The notes beneath the pieces are model-generated. The model ran no database searches and was not told where the DNA came from. It saw only the letters and a program-made list of their open reading frames with translations. From Breviolum minutum Mf 1.05b.01 (lineage: Eukaryota > Sar > Dinophyceae > Suessiales > Symbiodiniaceae): 64,000 nucleotides of DNA. Each line of letters starts with the position of its first letter. The stretch's first letter is position 1. Shown piece after piece: positions 11,231 to 24,226 of the stretch. Made by a program: the position numbers and the translations under genes. The stretch spans positions 1 through 64,000 of the forward strand of contig DF240526.1 in the NCBI GenBank assembly GCA_000507305.1, read 5' to 3'.

Positions 11231-14082
11231 GCCGAAGGAGAGACTGCCACCGGTGAAGTGCAATCAGGCCATTTCTTGCGGGTTTCTGAGAATGTTGACA
11301 CGGTATTTTTGTTTGCTGCGGGTATCCTGCTTCACCAATTGTTGGGAAACAACAGCCAGGTGAGCATTTTTGTTGTCAGATTTTTCCCTCCTCAGCCTTT
11401 CAATCAAGAAAAAAACGTTGGAAAAATGGCTTTCCGTTCCAGCGCTGCGGCTGTTTGCAAACCACCAGGATCAGTGTGATTCAGATTGTCCATCGGACAC
11501 AGAGCCTGGAACTGAGCCAACGGTCGCAAAGGGGATTGAACTTCAAGTCAAAGAGTCTGTGAGAGATGACCAGAGGTCAATATATTCTCTTCCTTCGCAG
11601 CATTCAAATGCAAGTGATGACCTCAGTGATGCCCTCAGTGCGATGGAAATTCACTTGGTCGGATTTGTGATGAGGTGCACATGAAGGACTTGGATTTCCT
11701 ACCATTCTTTCCTGTGAACTTAGCTTGGAGGAGCGGTTTAACCAGATGTTGCACGAAATGTTTGTGGGGTCAAGGGTCCAAGGGTGACAATTTAGACAAT
11801 TGGACGGTTGCTGCAAGTCTACCATAATTTTGAGGGATATTGCTCGGGTATAGTGCAAGCGTTTTGGATGATACAGATAGTTCTAATATACGCCGTGCAG
11901 TAAGGATCATCGATTGGCATCCTGGGAAGGGGGGGGGCGTAGTTCCCTTTCCTGCAGGAAAGGGGTGGAAATGTCTGGAGCCACGGGCCCGAAGAAGATC
12001 TGTCCGGAAGCCGAAGTTGTGGAGAAAAGGCACGTGGTTAGGTACCTGTGACAGTACGGTATAGGCAGGGTACAAGGTATGCAGTAGATTCTTTCAAGAT
12101 TTACTTTTAGTTGAGTATAAGGGATTTAGGATGATTGAAGTTGACTGAGTGGTCCTTCAGTGTGATCTGCTTTCAGGCTACAAGCAGTCCTTCGATATGC
12201 GAGGTGGTAGAGATCCGCGTCTTGGTGTGAGATTTCCAGTAAAAACCAACAGTCCTGTGGGCACCCCAAAAAGAAAACTCATTTCGCACAATTTGCACCA
12301 GGTTCACAGGGACTTTAAGGGTAGGCCCCCCTCCAATAACACCAACCCTGTAGTTCATCGGAGTCCAAAAGTCGAACACCAAGGCATTTGTCTTGCCTGG
12401 TGAGGACTGAGCAGCTAAAAACCATTTGAAACCATGAAAATTGCTGAAAAGCTCCCAGCTGGATTTGCAAAGGCACCAACTTTTTGAAATCTGTGAACCA
12501 AACTGTGTGGAAAATGGAGCACAAGAAAGTGTTGCTTTAGAATTTTGCTTCACAACTTGGCAAATGCCTTAATGTGGCTTGGCCGGCAACTCCACATGTA
12601 CAGGACAGAAAACCTCTGGAAGGTATGACTATAGTCATAATCAGGAACCCTTTGGACTTGTAGTCCACATAATTTTTTTTACCAATGCAGCACCAAGGAA
12701 TCTCCTTGGTTTCTTCACAAACTTCAATGCAGCTAGTTGTTGCTTGAGATAGCTGTTAACGTTCAGGAGGGCACTGTTCCTTTGGAGCACAAGAGATGCA
12801 TCTGCATTTGGAGTGTTTTTGGTGGTTGTTTGTTATGGGCGTTTTCTTTCTTGCATTTCTAGTAGAAGCATAGATGTAGATCTTGTGCTCCAAACCTTGG
12901 TAAAGCTTGATAAAAGGAACATTGGCTAAGCTCCCCGAACACCAGCATCCGAGCAGAGATCTTGGACAGACTTTGAGTCGCAGCAAAATGGCCTCAAGAT
13001 TAGATGGGTTGCATTGGTTTCATGTTACAAAACAAAACGGAAGGGCAACGAGAAACAGCCCACTGAAAAAAACCCTGCCCACTTTGAGATCGCTTGAAGC
13101 TAAATTGCACTCAGAAACACCAAGCTGTGGGTTTCGATGGAATTTACCCATAGGTTGATGAATTTTTGTTGCAAAAAACTGGCTAGAGGGATTTTTGTTG
13201 ATCCAAAACTCCTGGGTCAGATCCGGAGCTACCAGATCTTTGCCAAGCCAATGCATGCACCTCTGACCTTCAAGTGCCTTGGTTTGTTTGCAGGGGATCT
13301 GCTGCTGTTTTTGTAGGGTCTTTGGCAAAGAAAATGGGAAGAAACCAACCCTCCAAGATGGAAAGTTGAGGCGATTTAGCATCGGCATCGATTTTTCAAG
13401 CCATTTTTTTTGGATGGAAACGAATCTAGGTTTTTCAACCTCCAGGGAAAAAAAACTCCTTTTCGAAAGCGAAAACCGTGAAGCTTTGTGGCGCCAAGGA
13501 TTTCGACGTTCCGCCGGGAATGCAAAAAGTTCATGTGTGATACTTAGATAGATCAAAATCCGTCCCTGTCCGATCTACCAAACGCTCTTGGTCTACCAAC
13601 TTGTGAAATTGATTTACCACATGTCAAACAGATCTTGAAAACACGGTCGACAAGTTGCACACAACTTCAAATTGCAGTCCGATAGCACCATTTCTGAATG
13701 GACCTGGCTTCGAAGGAACTTGATCTCCATCGGGGACGGAGATGCCGAGCGTGCTGCTAGCCTAAGGCTGCAGGTGAGTGGGAAGCTGCATAAGGAAACG
13801 GAATCCAACAAAAAAAGTGGAGGTTCGGGCTCTGCTTAAAAACTTGTCAAAGGTTTTCTCCTTCTTTGAATGTCTTCCCGATTTTCGAACCTTTAGAGGT
13901 GTTCTCACCTCTAAAATCAATATTTCAGGCTTCAAATGGTAGAGGCAATTACTTCTGGTGAACGTTGGCAGCACAAAACCTTTGATGCAGAGGCGCCAGA
14001 GAGAAAAGGCAACTTTGGCCACGATCTCAGTGGTGGTTCAAAAGGGCGTGAAAGGTTTGCGAGATTGAAGGTATATATTTGG

Positions 14083-14118
<36 letters not shown>

Positions 14119-14660
14119 GCAGGCAATTAGTTTGGCTGTTGAACTGCTTGTCATTCGCAATTTTTTTCCGATGGATTCCGATGATTCAACCATCAAGCCA
14201 TAGAAAATTGCCAGAAGCTCCGGGAGAGCTTTGCATGTGCTTCCGATTGCCTGGTTTGTTTCCAAGGTGAGGACAAGCAACGAGTCAAATCAGTCAAGTC
14301 CTTAGTTAGAACCAGAACCCTGCTGGCACATTGCACATCCTTCTTGCCCTTGATCGCCTAGCTTAGTCTGTACATATTCCTTTAGCTCTTGGTGGCTCGC
14401 CCCACCTTGCGGAAATGCAGATGTGGTGGTTTCAAGACAGGGTGTTGACAGAGAGATTTTTAGGTGGAGAAAAAAAAGTACTAAACCTGTGTTGTATGAC
14501 ATTTCGGACCATTTGAATATCCATTTCAAGGAAACCTTGGTACACCAATCCATTGTCGAATGACTTGGTGTTTTAGGATCTCGGTCATCTGAGGTGAAGT
14601 TGATTGAGCTTCCGACATGTCAGCAGTTGATCGTGCAGCACGAGATGCTCCAGGTGCTGC
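11231..14660 (+). CDS. Unidentified multi-exon gene, partial, with an SIGDGDAER motif
   Basis: Exon-like blocks with good codon use and splice edges: 11231-11359 (AEGETATGEV to NNSQ, donor GTGAGC), 11469 to about 11660 (DQCDSDCPSD onward, acidic, serine-rich), 12177-12224 (YKQSFDMRGGRDPRLG, donor GTGTGA), 13678-13773 (TISEWTWLRRNLISIGDGDA, donor GTGAGT), about 13930-14070 (LQMVEAITSGERWQ onward, donor GTATAT) and 14577-14660 (VKLIELPTCQQLIVQHEM, donor GTACGG). The SIGDG.AER block followed by a KLIELPT...QLIVQHE block reminds me of HAD-like phosphatase regions in large alveolate proteins, but this is memory only. Start, stop and linkage of the outer exons are unresolved; 11.2-12.2 kb could be another gene. 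Confidence 0.5.
14078..14117. repeat. GTT triplet microsatellite
   Basis: About twelve GTT units, immediately after the donor of the 13930-14070 exon, so probably intronic. It ends at a TTTGCAG acceptor-like site. Confidence 0.95.
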
Positions 14661-16529
14661 GTACGGGAAGTTGATGTTTCCCGATGGTTTATGAAAGGAG
14701 GTTTCACTTCAATTAGGTATGAATGGCTTTTCCAGCATTTCTGAGGACATCAAAAGCCTACACTGGATTTTCCAGTGTTAACTTCAACCAACAATTTTGA
14801 TATATTGGGTGTGTTTTCTTCCTTCTAACAGTGGCAAATGAAGTTTTTTCTAGGGAATGCCCACTAAACATGGCTTCGAAGCCCAGTGGCCATACTGGGA
14901 GGGGGCCACACCACTTCAGGTCCGACTGCCAGATGTCACAGCCTTCTTCGGATGCTTGGACCTGAAAGCTCGCTTCCCTAGCAGTGGCTCACCAGGGAAG
15001 GCGGGAAGTGAATGGAGGGGAGGGATGGCTTTTAGTGACTCAAAAACATCATTTTTTGAACTTTTTTAAGAGAAACTTTTTTGGGAGAGTTTCTGAATGT
15101 ACTTTTTGCAACTGCAAAGATTGGTGTTTCTTTTCTTTAGTTGCTGCACCACTCCTTGGCTTGAAGCGATGACAGCCCAGAAAGGATCAGCATGACATAC
15201 CAAATAGATACAGCAAGCAGACATCGTGGTGGCAATACTTTGGACCTCAGACATTGGAAATTTCCCCGTGGCCGAAACCACATTCAAGACACTCCACATT
15301 TTAGCATCACTGAAGAGAACATCCGGGGTGATGGCCCCGCTGATGGCCAATGGAGGCTTTGAAGGCAGAGTTGATCATTTTGAATGCCGTGCATTTTAGT
15401 CAGAATCTGGAGTTAAAGATGATCCAAAGGGATACGAAAAAAACCGCTGACTCACAATTTTTGTATTTTCCAAAGGAAGGGAAGAATTCAGTTGGAAATC
15501 TTGAAATCTTTTGAAGGCCGAAGAGTCCCTTCCATCATGGTGGGATCGTCATTGCAGTCTTCAGTCTCTTGGAGGAATCTGAAGTTGTGAACCTCGCAAG
15601 TGCCAGTGCTTCGAATGTGGATTTTCCCGGTTTCTAAGGCATACCTATGGAACGTGCTCCCTGGCGGTGCGTCTCAAGGAGAGAAAGAAACAGAGGATTA
15701 AACGGTTAAACAGTGGGTGATTTCTGATACTTCCCATGTTGGTAGGTTATGGTAGGTTTAGAGCTAGGATTACACACCCCCGTTGGGGAATGCAAATCTG
15801 CACTTTTTTTCACGGAGGCTTTGGGGATGAGAACGGCAGATGTGGCATCATGGCTCTTGGCTCTCAAAGGCTTCATTGTGCGGTTCTGAGATTGTTCAGC
15901 ACTTGGTCACTTGGAAATTCACCATGATTGGTATCAAGTCTCAACAAATCAGCTATAGTCCAGAAGATGGTGTTTTTGATGCGGTTGATAGGTCGGTGGT
16001 TGATTTGGAAAAGTGACGCCCACACTGGTGATTTGAACCAAGGTGCGAAATGTGGATCCACGGGTGGAGCTCGCTTTAGAGTAGAGATCTAAGAGCTTGC
16101 AGTTTTTTGGGATACGAAAAGGTGGTTGAAATGGGTTACAATGATAGGAGAGCTTGGATGGGATGCGAAATTCATCCCAAAAGGCCCAAAAGGTGGAAAA
16201 AACCTCCAGCTGCTAATTTTTTTTAAGAGATATTTGTCAGTCGGGAGAGTCCTCAAAAAACGCCAACCGTGCACCTTTGTGCGTGAAGATGTTTTGACAT
16301 CGAGGCTGGATGCTTCTGAAAACGAACTCTCAGATGAGGCGGGGGCCGTGAGGATGGTGAAACGTTTGCGTCGAGTCCGTCCCAAGTTGCAGGCTGGAGT
16401 GTGCTTGGTTAGTGGTCTCCAAAGCATTTGCCACACGCGAGAAGGTGCGATCAGCATGATTAGAATCTTAGAGTATGGTTGTGAAAAATCATGCTGCTCA
16501 GGAACATGGTGATAAAAATCTACCATGAT

Positions 16530-16634
16530 TACACCCCTGAAGATTAAGATGGAACCCAAGAATGGAGGTTTGGAAGATTATATTCCTTTTCAATCGGGGT
16601 GATTTCAGGTTCCAGGTTAATTTTCCAGGGTGTA
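16530..16634. mobile_element. Family 3 inverted-repeat element (MITE-like)
   Basis: It starts TTACACCCCTGAAGATTAA and ends TTAATTTTCCAGGGTGTA, which are imperfect inverted repeats of each other. Length is about 105 bases. The interior resembles other family-3 copies (AAGATGGAACC, GGTTTGGAAGAT, GTTCCAGGTTA). Confidence 0.65.
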
Positions 16635-17339
16635 CTTCTCGGCCGAGTGAAAAAAAAGGAAAAGCAGCTGCTGCAGGACCCTTTCGTTTGCGAGTGCTCA
16701 AGCTGCACAAGAACAAGGCAAGGACCTACACAAGGGTCTCAGATGCAACCTGTGATAGCCACATGTTATCCAACATGGGTGGATTAAAATAAAACCAAAG
16801 CGCCATTACATTCAATAATGTCAAGAATTGGAAACATGGTTGAATCATGCAATATCATGTAGTATCCGTGAAAAACATATAATAATACCTATATTCAACT
16901 GTTGCTCTTGATGCTTTTGCGTTATTTGGAGTTTTGGGCCTTGGAGTATTCCCAGGGTTCCTCCATGCTTTAAGTTCATGAACCTCGGAGAACATCTCTA
17001 TCTTAGCAGCAACCGTCAAAAACACTTTGGAGGGCTGGAAAGGATGCAATCAGAAATGGAGAGTTTTTTGAGATGTGGTTGGCAGGTGGGAGATGACACC
17101 TGTGTGCAGCTTGCAAGCCTTGTTTGGCATCAAGTAAAGGCTGTGGAGGCATGGCGGAAGGGTGGCAGAAATTTTTGGCATCAGAAATCTGCCCCGTTTT
17201 TTTTCCAATGCCAGGAGATTCACTTGTCCCACAATGAAGTGCAGCAAAAAGGTGAAAAGCCTCAGATTTGTCTCCCTTTGCTTTTGGTGGAAAAAAAATC
17301 AGAACACTTTGAAAAAAAGCGTTAAAAAAAACACTACGT

Positions 17340-17412
17340 AACTGTATAATATATGTAATATATGTATGTCATGTATATGTATATATATATATAATATAAT
17401 ATACATGCATCA
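17340..17412. repeat. AT-rich TATATG tract
   Basis: Low-complexity TA/TATG repeat followed by the short palindrome CATGCATCATGCATG. Confidence 0.85.
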
Positions 17413-18744
17413 TGCATGTATATTTGTCCAACCCCAACTCCCCCAACTCCCCCAAATCCTGGAGATTTTTAGGGAACATCCAACTGGCGAGGTGCCACAG
17501 CGCTGTTGGCAGCTCTAGCCATGCACCCCGAAAAGGCCAGTTTTCCGGTGTCGGCCGAAAACTTGGGGTGGGGGTTGGTTAGGGACCTGAGGATGGACGT
17601 TTTAGTTGGAGAAGACTTGAGAATAATAGTAATAATGATAATAATAAGTGTAAAGGGGTAGGTTTTTGTTTTTTTGGTTGAAGGTACTCAAAAGTTTGAT
17701 AATGATAGGATTTGAAAATGATTTCCAAAAAGTATCTCCTTTACACAGTTGAAAATCCAGCTTGCAGTTCCAGTTTGAACTGGAGGGATGTAGGGGATGA
17801 TTTTTGCGAAAAAGTAAACCGCCTGTTTTGTGATATCTTTCCAGATTTACCTCGCAGGCTTATCCCAGAGAAACGCCATGCGAGGTCCAAGTCTAAGAAA
17901 AGGCTCAGCTGTTTTGTGTGACCAGTAGTGTTGTTTGTTGCCTGGTTAGTCCAGTAAAGATTCCACATGCTGGCTTGATGTGTTGTAGAAATGCAATGAA
18001 ATGCTGAGGATGTACCGTGCTGGGTGCGCTTGGAGCACAACCAAGTGGGCTTCTAAGCATAGGAAGCTGAGACATAGAGGAATTTTTTCCCCAAACAGTT
18101 TACTGTTGGGGTTCTTAATGCAACTTTAGATCTGGCCGCCTTGGTGTTGGTTGGTGTGGTCGGCTTCTTGGGCTCTGAAGTGGTCTTGTCTCCCGTTGTC
18201 TCCGGTTGTCTCCCTTCATGTGGGGGGTGGGTGTTGGTTGGTGTGGCCGCATCTAGAACAAAAATATTCAGAAATCAAAATCACAGGTTTCAATCTAAAT
18301 TTGCTTACTGTAAACTGTTTGGGGTCTACGCTGGTGTAATTCAACTGTAATTCAACTGTAACCCGCCTTTGGAAGTGTGGATGTGGATGGCTTTGGAAGG
18401 TCTCTCATGTCGAGTACATCCTTGAGTTGTTGGGGCAGGACACTAGCTTGTTCTTAGCATTTGATGCGGAATTTCACTGCACAAAAAACCAGCATTCTTC
18501 ACCACTACAGATCTTTTGTTGCAATTTTTTTTTGTTTTTTTTCACCTTTTGCAACACAAAACAGTATTTCTTTCAGAGTTGACTTGTTGTTTCTGAGTTC
18601 GTAGCACCTTTTTTTCAGGAACCTGCCAAGCTGCGGTTCTGCATGGCGCCGCGGAGAGAGAAGGGAGCCAGTTGCACCTCTTTCAGATGCCAGGACCAAT
18701 GGGACACCTGTGGCCTCGGCTGGATTTTATCCACCGTGACTTAT

Positions 18745-18847
18745 GGGTGTTTCCGAAAATAGTGGTACCCCCAAATCATCCATTTTAAAAGAGGGTTTTC
18801 CATAATAAACCATCCATTTTGGGGCACCCCTATTTTTGGAAACACCC
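18745..18847. mobile_element. Family 1 inverted-repeat element (MITE-like)
   Basis: It begins GGGTGTTTCCGAAAATAG and ends TATTTTTGGAAACACCC, a near-perfect terminal inverted repeat. The interior carries AAATCATCCATTTT and AACCATCCATTTTGGGG, shared by all family-1 copies. It lies 52 bases upstream of the first PDZ-gene exon. Confidence 0.9.
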
Positions 18848-18898
18848 GTATGACTTGACATGTGAATCGTATCTTGTAACAATAGATTCTTGTGTCAG

Positions 18899-20768
18899 GA
18901 GTCTCGGAATGTTGCACATGTTCACCTCTATTGCATTGACAAGCAGGCGCTGGTGTTGTGGGATGGTGATTGCCAGCTTCCCTTCATCACCGACCCTTCA
19001 TTGGCTGGCAGGAGAGCGAGCCGGAAACAAGGAAGCACGCTGAGGCCGCGGATCTTTTCATTTCCAGAAACGTGAAACTCTTCAGGCTCTGCTTCGTTTC
19101 AACACATTTGCAGAAGAATCGTTTCGACATATTTTTTTCAAAAAAAATTACCAACAAAAAAAACATTTGCTCAACTCTTCAAGGAAAAACATCTCTTAGT
19201 GAATTTCATTTTCTCCCTTTAACAAAACACTTAAAAGAATCAAAAAAGTCAACAAAAAATCAACAAAAACATCAACAACCAACGGAGTTCAAGGCAAAAC
19301 TCATCGCCAGGCAGTGGTGAAGAGCGTCCTTCACCTCCAAGGCGCCGGTCCTTCCGCCGGTCCTGCGGCCCGGGCCGCCGCCGAAGCCGAAGACTTGGCG
19401 TGGCCTGATGCGGCGGCGTGTCGCTTTGAGGATCTGAAGGTTTGGAAAATTCTGATTTCCTGCAAAAGAGTTGGTTTTGTATCAACGCGCTGTATTGATT
19501 TTGATTATTTAGTTTCAACTAACTGCGTTAAGTGTAAGAAACTTCTGAGTAACTGATGTTTGGATGTTTGGTGCAATTTTTGAGCACAATGATTCTGTTT
19601 TGTCTTTGGTCATCATAGTTGTTTGGTTTTCTATTTTTTTTGTAAAATTGTCTTATGACTTTGACATAAGTCTGGTTGTCGTTTTTGTATGTTTTCTTTT
19701 CCTCTTCCTTGGCTGCCCCAGATCTGGGAGGTAGATCCTGCGCTTGGAGCGGGTTTGGAGTTGACGGCGGATCCCTATGGTTTCCTCATCGAGACAGTGG
19801 ATGAGACGCCGGGACAGAGGCGACCAAACTGGACGTTTCATGAGTTTATCAAATCAAGCCAATGAGTTGGTTTTTTATTTGTGAAATCTGTTATACATGT
19901 GTCATATATTATATATAGTGTGTCTTAAAAATGGTGAATCCGTGTGAATCCATACAAAATTGCTTCATTGAACCTATGACATGTCAACCTATGGCCACTT
20001 GAAGATCGCCAAGGCTCAACGCCAATGAGGTGATCTTGGAGATTGATGGTGTCCAGCAAGAGACCTCAGCTAGCTGGTGCTTAGAAGGGAGCTAAGGAGC
20101 TGGGGGTTATCACAAATTCCCTTCATAATAGGGAGCTAAGGAGCTCTACCCCCAGGTTTCTAAGCACATCTTATGTCAGGATGACATAACTTTCAGCCTT
20201 TGAGTTTTGTTTGTGTCTTGATATGAGTTGGTGATAAGAATCTACAAGACATGAACTTTGTCCCAGGTATTATCTTCTCTCTCAACGTTCTCGAATTCAC
20301 GGACAAAAAGTCAACTAATTGACATCAGACATCATTACTGTAAATTTGGAGTGATGTCTTTATGAAACTCCCACTCGTCACCTCATTTTGGGACTCCTAC
20401 ATACCAGGAATCATGTCCTTTTTCCTTCGTCAGATCCTGATGTGCATTGCCTGTTGAAGGCTTTGGGGAGACTTAGATGAAGAAAGACTGGGAGATGTGT
20501 GGGGACCCAGCCACAAGAGTCATGACGCTTCAGGGTCTCTTGTGCTCCTTTTTCTGGGGTCTGGTTGCATGATTGAAAAAATTAACACCGGTTTTAGCAA
20601 TATATGATCTGTGTGCAGTAAGATCCATGTGATATGAATGGCTGGATTCATAGCTTGAAAGTCTTATTATCTGATTAAAATCATGGCACCAGTGTTCATC
20701 CCAGGCCTTTGGTAGCCGCTTCGCCGACGGTGCCCGCATCCGGGTGGCGCGGGCCGATGCTGTGCGGG
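18899..20768 (+). CDS. PDZ-like domain protein, partial
   Basis: Exons joined in phase: 18899-19007 (SRNVAHVHLYCIDKQALVLW to DPSLAG; GC donor), 19342-19439 (alanine/glutamate-rich; GT donor), 19722-19819 (WEVDPALGAGLEL, GFLIETVDETPGQ; GC donor), 20014-20059 (RLNANEVILEIDGVQQ; GA donor) and 20705-20768 (AFGSRFADGARIRVARADA; GC donor). The last three give the order of a PDZ-like peptide-binding fold: strand FLIETV, then ETPGQ..L..NEVILEIDGV, then FADGARIRV. Forty to fifty bases of the PDZ between 20059 and 20705 seem to be missing, so a further small exon is likely. Start and stop are not found. The same gene may continue into the exons at 24.2 and 25.5 kb. PDZ-like modules of this type are, from memory, common in dinoflagellate predicted proteins. 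Confidence 0.65.
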
Positions 20769-23700
20769 GCAGGCCGCTATGGCAGTTGCTTGGCTGCAGA
20801 GGGAGTTTGCTTAAAAAGTTGATCCAACATCAAACCAAAATTGACTCTTACAGAGAACAACTGAAGAACCCGCTTTTGGAATTCAAAGTTAAAACTGTTT
20901 CCGGAAAACTCAATTTTGTTTGCCACAGTGCTACCTCGCTGGTTTTTCCTACACCAAAAAAACCGTTTTCAAACACTTATATAAGGCCTTTGACCATCCC
21001 TGGCCCCAGCCTGGCTTCGCGCTGTGAAGCATTGTCGAGTTCACTGAGCCTGGGAGTCTAAGGTTAGAGTGCTGGGTCATGTTTTTTGAAGGTTTTGGAA
21101 GTGTTTTTGGGAGGTTTCTGCGAATCTTGAAGTCTTGAAAGAGGTGATAGTGACCCGTGACCAAAACGGAATCTTCAAAATCGTCTCAGACTCTTTGATG
21201 ACTTTTGAGAGTCACCTTCTAGGTCCCCAACCAGACTCATAAATGAGGTGACCATGATGGATCATTGGGTCATGGTCCTTCCAAATTGCGACGCATTGAC
21301 AACATACCATCTCTTTCCCGGTTGAAACAACCTTAGACTGAACAACAACAGCGATGGACTGAGATGAAGACTTCAAGATGATGGGTCATCATGGTGTAAA
21401 GGTGGAACTTCAGGACGTTGACGTTGGTTGGTGGTTTCCTGGTGGGTTCCCATGTTTTGCCGTTGTGGGGGAAAAGAAAAAATTGGTTGGTGCTTGGGAG
21501 GACAAAAAGGGGAACTTGACATAAAATGTGAGAAGTTTAGGACTGTTTGAGACCAAATATCCAAGAAGTTTATGCAGGGAAAGAGAAAGCAGATGTGCAG
21601 AAATCTTGACATTTTTTGCTCATCGTGAAAGAGAACAACATGACAAATTCCTCAAATTCAATCTTTCTGCGGCAACGTTGGTGAAGACGAGAAGAGTTGA
21701 CCCTGGACATGAAGTCATTAGAAGTTGGAATGTAACCGGTACGATGTCAAGCGTCATGGTCGTTTCACAGGATGGTTGCTGCATAGGGTTAAAGCACTGA
21801 AAGTCCCATCTACGCTCTTTGGATTGGCCATAGACTTGATCCACCCAGTTTTGATTGCTGCTGAAGTGGGAGTTGCAGCATGACCCCTGAGAATTTATAC
21901 TGGAAGGCTTTCGAAAGAGCATAGTTTTGTCCAGGATTTGTCCCCCAAAAAAACTTTGAGTTGGACACTCGAATCATTTTTTTTTCGGTAGATAGGTATC
22001 ACCTCCTAACAGTGTGAAGTGAAGATTCAAAAGGTTGCCCCGACTGCTACAAAAAATGAGGGATAGTGATGATAGTGATGGTGAACTGCAGGGATAGGAT
22101 CACCATGACCCCAACTGGTGAACGAAAGGAGAATGGCGTATGGCTTCGAGGTCCACCAAGAAGTCAGCGTTACGTGGCTTTTGATGGTGGCGAGAGCCAG
22201 GGGATTCGACAACATTGAGGATTTCGGTGTACATTCAGTGCTTCATCCACTTCGAAGTTTGGGTGGAACCCCCGCAAAAAAACATGCACTCCCGTAAACC
22301 AACATGGCTGGCTAGCAAATCACAATCTTTTCCTATCTTTTCCTGGTAAATGCGTTGATCTCCCAGGCAGCCATGTTAGTTTTAGTAGAGGCTACCAGGT
22401 TTTCCGAAAAACATCAGCAGCTTGAGTCGAGGTTGGGCAGTGGATGAGTTACCCAAGTTGATACCTTTCTACTTTCCGGAAGCTTCCCTACCGTGGGGGA
22501 GCTTAAAAAGATATCCTGGTTTGGGGACAGTTGCAATGAGGAGTGCCTGCACTTGTTGGATCGATCCGGTGAGACTTGAGATTCGACTTGTTTGTGAAAA
22601 TTGAGATCCGTGTGATGGGAGATTTTTTGGGCAAAACATCAATACACACAAACAATGTTGATGACTCCCTGGACAGCCTGGACAATGTGAAAAAAACCAG
22701 ATTTCCTTCGTGTCATTGGCGCGGCGATGCCGACGATCTTTGTATGGCCAAGCCATATGTGGAGGACGGAGTTCGCAGGGCGCATGTTTCAAAGCCCTGC
22801 ATGATGGATGTTTCAACGACAAAGAAGGTGACGCAAGAATGGTGGGGTTCCCCCCAAGCAAAACAGTGGAATGCTTTATTTTAGTAGGACATCAATGGAT
22901 TTTACACGTCCCCAATTTTCAGGCGAAAACTATTTGTTTGGTTTCCGTGCAGCGTTTTTTTTTTTGGAAATGCCAGGAAGCTTCAAATGGAGTGGATGGA
23001 GCAGAAGGCGGGAAGGGATGGAGACTGTGTTGAAATGAGGCTTCCCCCCAATGCCCATGTTGGCAGCTCCGAACATCTATCGAAAAATCTAAATCAAAAT
23101 GCATGTTGTCAAGAAAAATATGATATCATATAAGATCCAAGATCCATTTATTTCATGTCTTCCCCTTTTTTTGGCCCAAAAACCGTTTTTTAAGAAGACT
23201 TTTGTCCACCATCACGCACAAAACGGTGCTTCATCCTCAGCAAGGCGTTGAACACTTTGCCGAGTTGGTGGGTTGGGAGAAATCACTTCGTGGACAGTGT
23301 GGGTGCCTGGATGCTGGTTTTGATTGCTGGAGCCCTGTAAAGAGTTGATGGTTATCCAAGGGTTGGAAGATAAATACATTAAATACATTGTATATAAGGG
23401 TTGTCCATAAAATAGTGTAATTCTACAACAAGATCATTGGAATATTTACTATATTTACTATATTTTTTTTCTTTTCAGTTGTGAGCAGTTTATCATTTTG
23501 GGATATATATATATAGGAGGTATTCTCTCTGGTCATTTGGAGTACCAGGTACCACTACTTTGGAGAACTCCCTACATCTTAGATGTATCCAACCGATCAT
23601 CCATTGGATTTTTTGAACCTTTAGGATGTCTGATTCGTGAGACGTTGAACGTGACGAAGTGATCATCTTTAATGGGTCCTTTTTCCAAAAGAATGCATGC

Positions 23701-24151
23701 CACATCTGAGTTTTCACCTAAAGTAAAAGCTTCCCACCCAAAGAAAAATCAGAAGGGAAACCTCAACAACTTCTTGAGATCGTTACCAAAAAGGTCCGGT
23801 CCTGGAAAACAAATCTCAGGTGGCGCGAAGATGATGATCTCTTTGATGAAGATCTACCAGTGGAGCCTCTTGAGGCCATATGGTAATGGCATCAATGTGT
23901 TATTGGATGTTGCAATGTTTTAGAGTGTTTCGGAAAGCAACGGTTGAAAGATGAACCAACAGTTGAGCCTTCATAGAGAGAAACCTTCTGGGATGCCTAA
24001 AAAAACAAAAACCCGCCTCCTCCTTTGGGAGACACTTGTGTTACCCACTAAAATCGCCAAACTAACAACTCTCGCGAGTTACTCAATCATTTTGCTGAAA
24101 AACGGTTGCCTTTCTAACCAACCTCGTCCCACCAAAAGATTGCTTGCCAAG
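20769..24151. other. Intron or spacer
   Basis: No convincing exon. Weak candidates are the frame around 22700-22830 (containing HWRGDADDLCMAKPYVEDG) and GC-rich sequence just after 20768. A degenerate family-3-like pair of inverted repeats lies at about 22268-22388 (ends near AACCCCCGCAAAAAAACA and CATGTTAGTTTTAG). A short TATA tract lies near 23500. Confidence 0.4.
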
Positions 24152-24226
24152 GCGCCGGACGACGGTCCGGAGGTCTTCGAAGGGGAGGCCTTGCTGCCGG
24201 AGGTCCAAGTGCTTCAGCCCTTGAAG
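24152..24226 (+). CDS. Orphan exon, acidic (APDDGPEVFEGEALLPEV)
   Basis: A 25-codon block after the acceptor GCCAAG, ending TTGAAG before the donor GTCCGG. Strong GC and codon contrast with the AT-rich flanks supports coding. No domain recognised. It is probably an internal exon of the PDZ-like gene to the left or the kinase-like gene to the right. Confidence 0.55.

Larger units (their letters stand above)
14661..18744. other. Intron or spacer with one exon-like block
   Basis: Mostly AT-rich non-coding sequence. A possible exon lies at 14854-14994, after TTTTTTCTAG, with an open frame containing KHGFEAQWPYWEGA and LPDVTAFFGCLDLKARF; it may continue the 11-14.7 kb gene. A family-3 inverted-repeat element is at 16530-16634 and an AT-rich tract at 17340-17410. 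Nothing else is supportable. Confidence 0.45.

Noticed and set aside
22576..22884. Plus-strand frame with HWRGDADDLCMAKPYVEDG
   Set aside because: Some codon signal, but neither edge has a convincing splice site and no neighbouring exon fits; kept only as a weak candidate in the spacer note.
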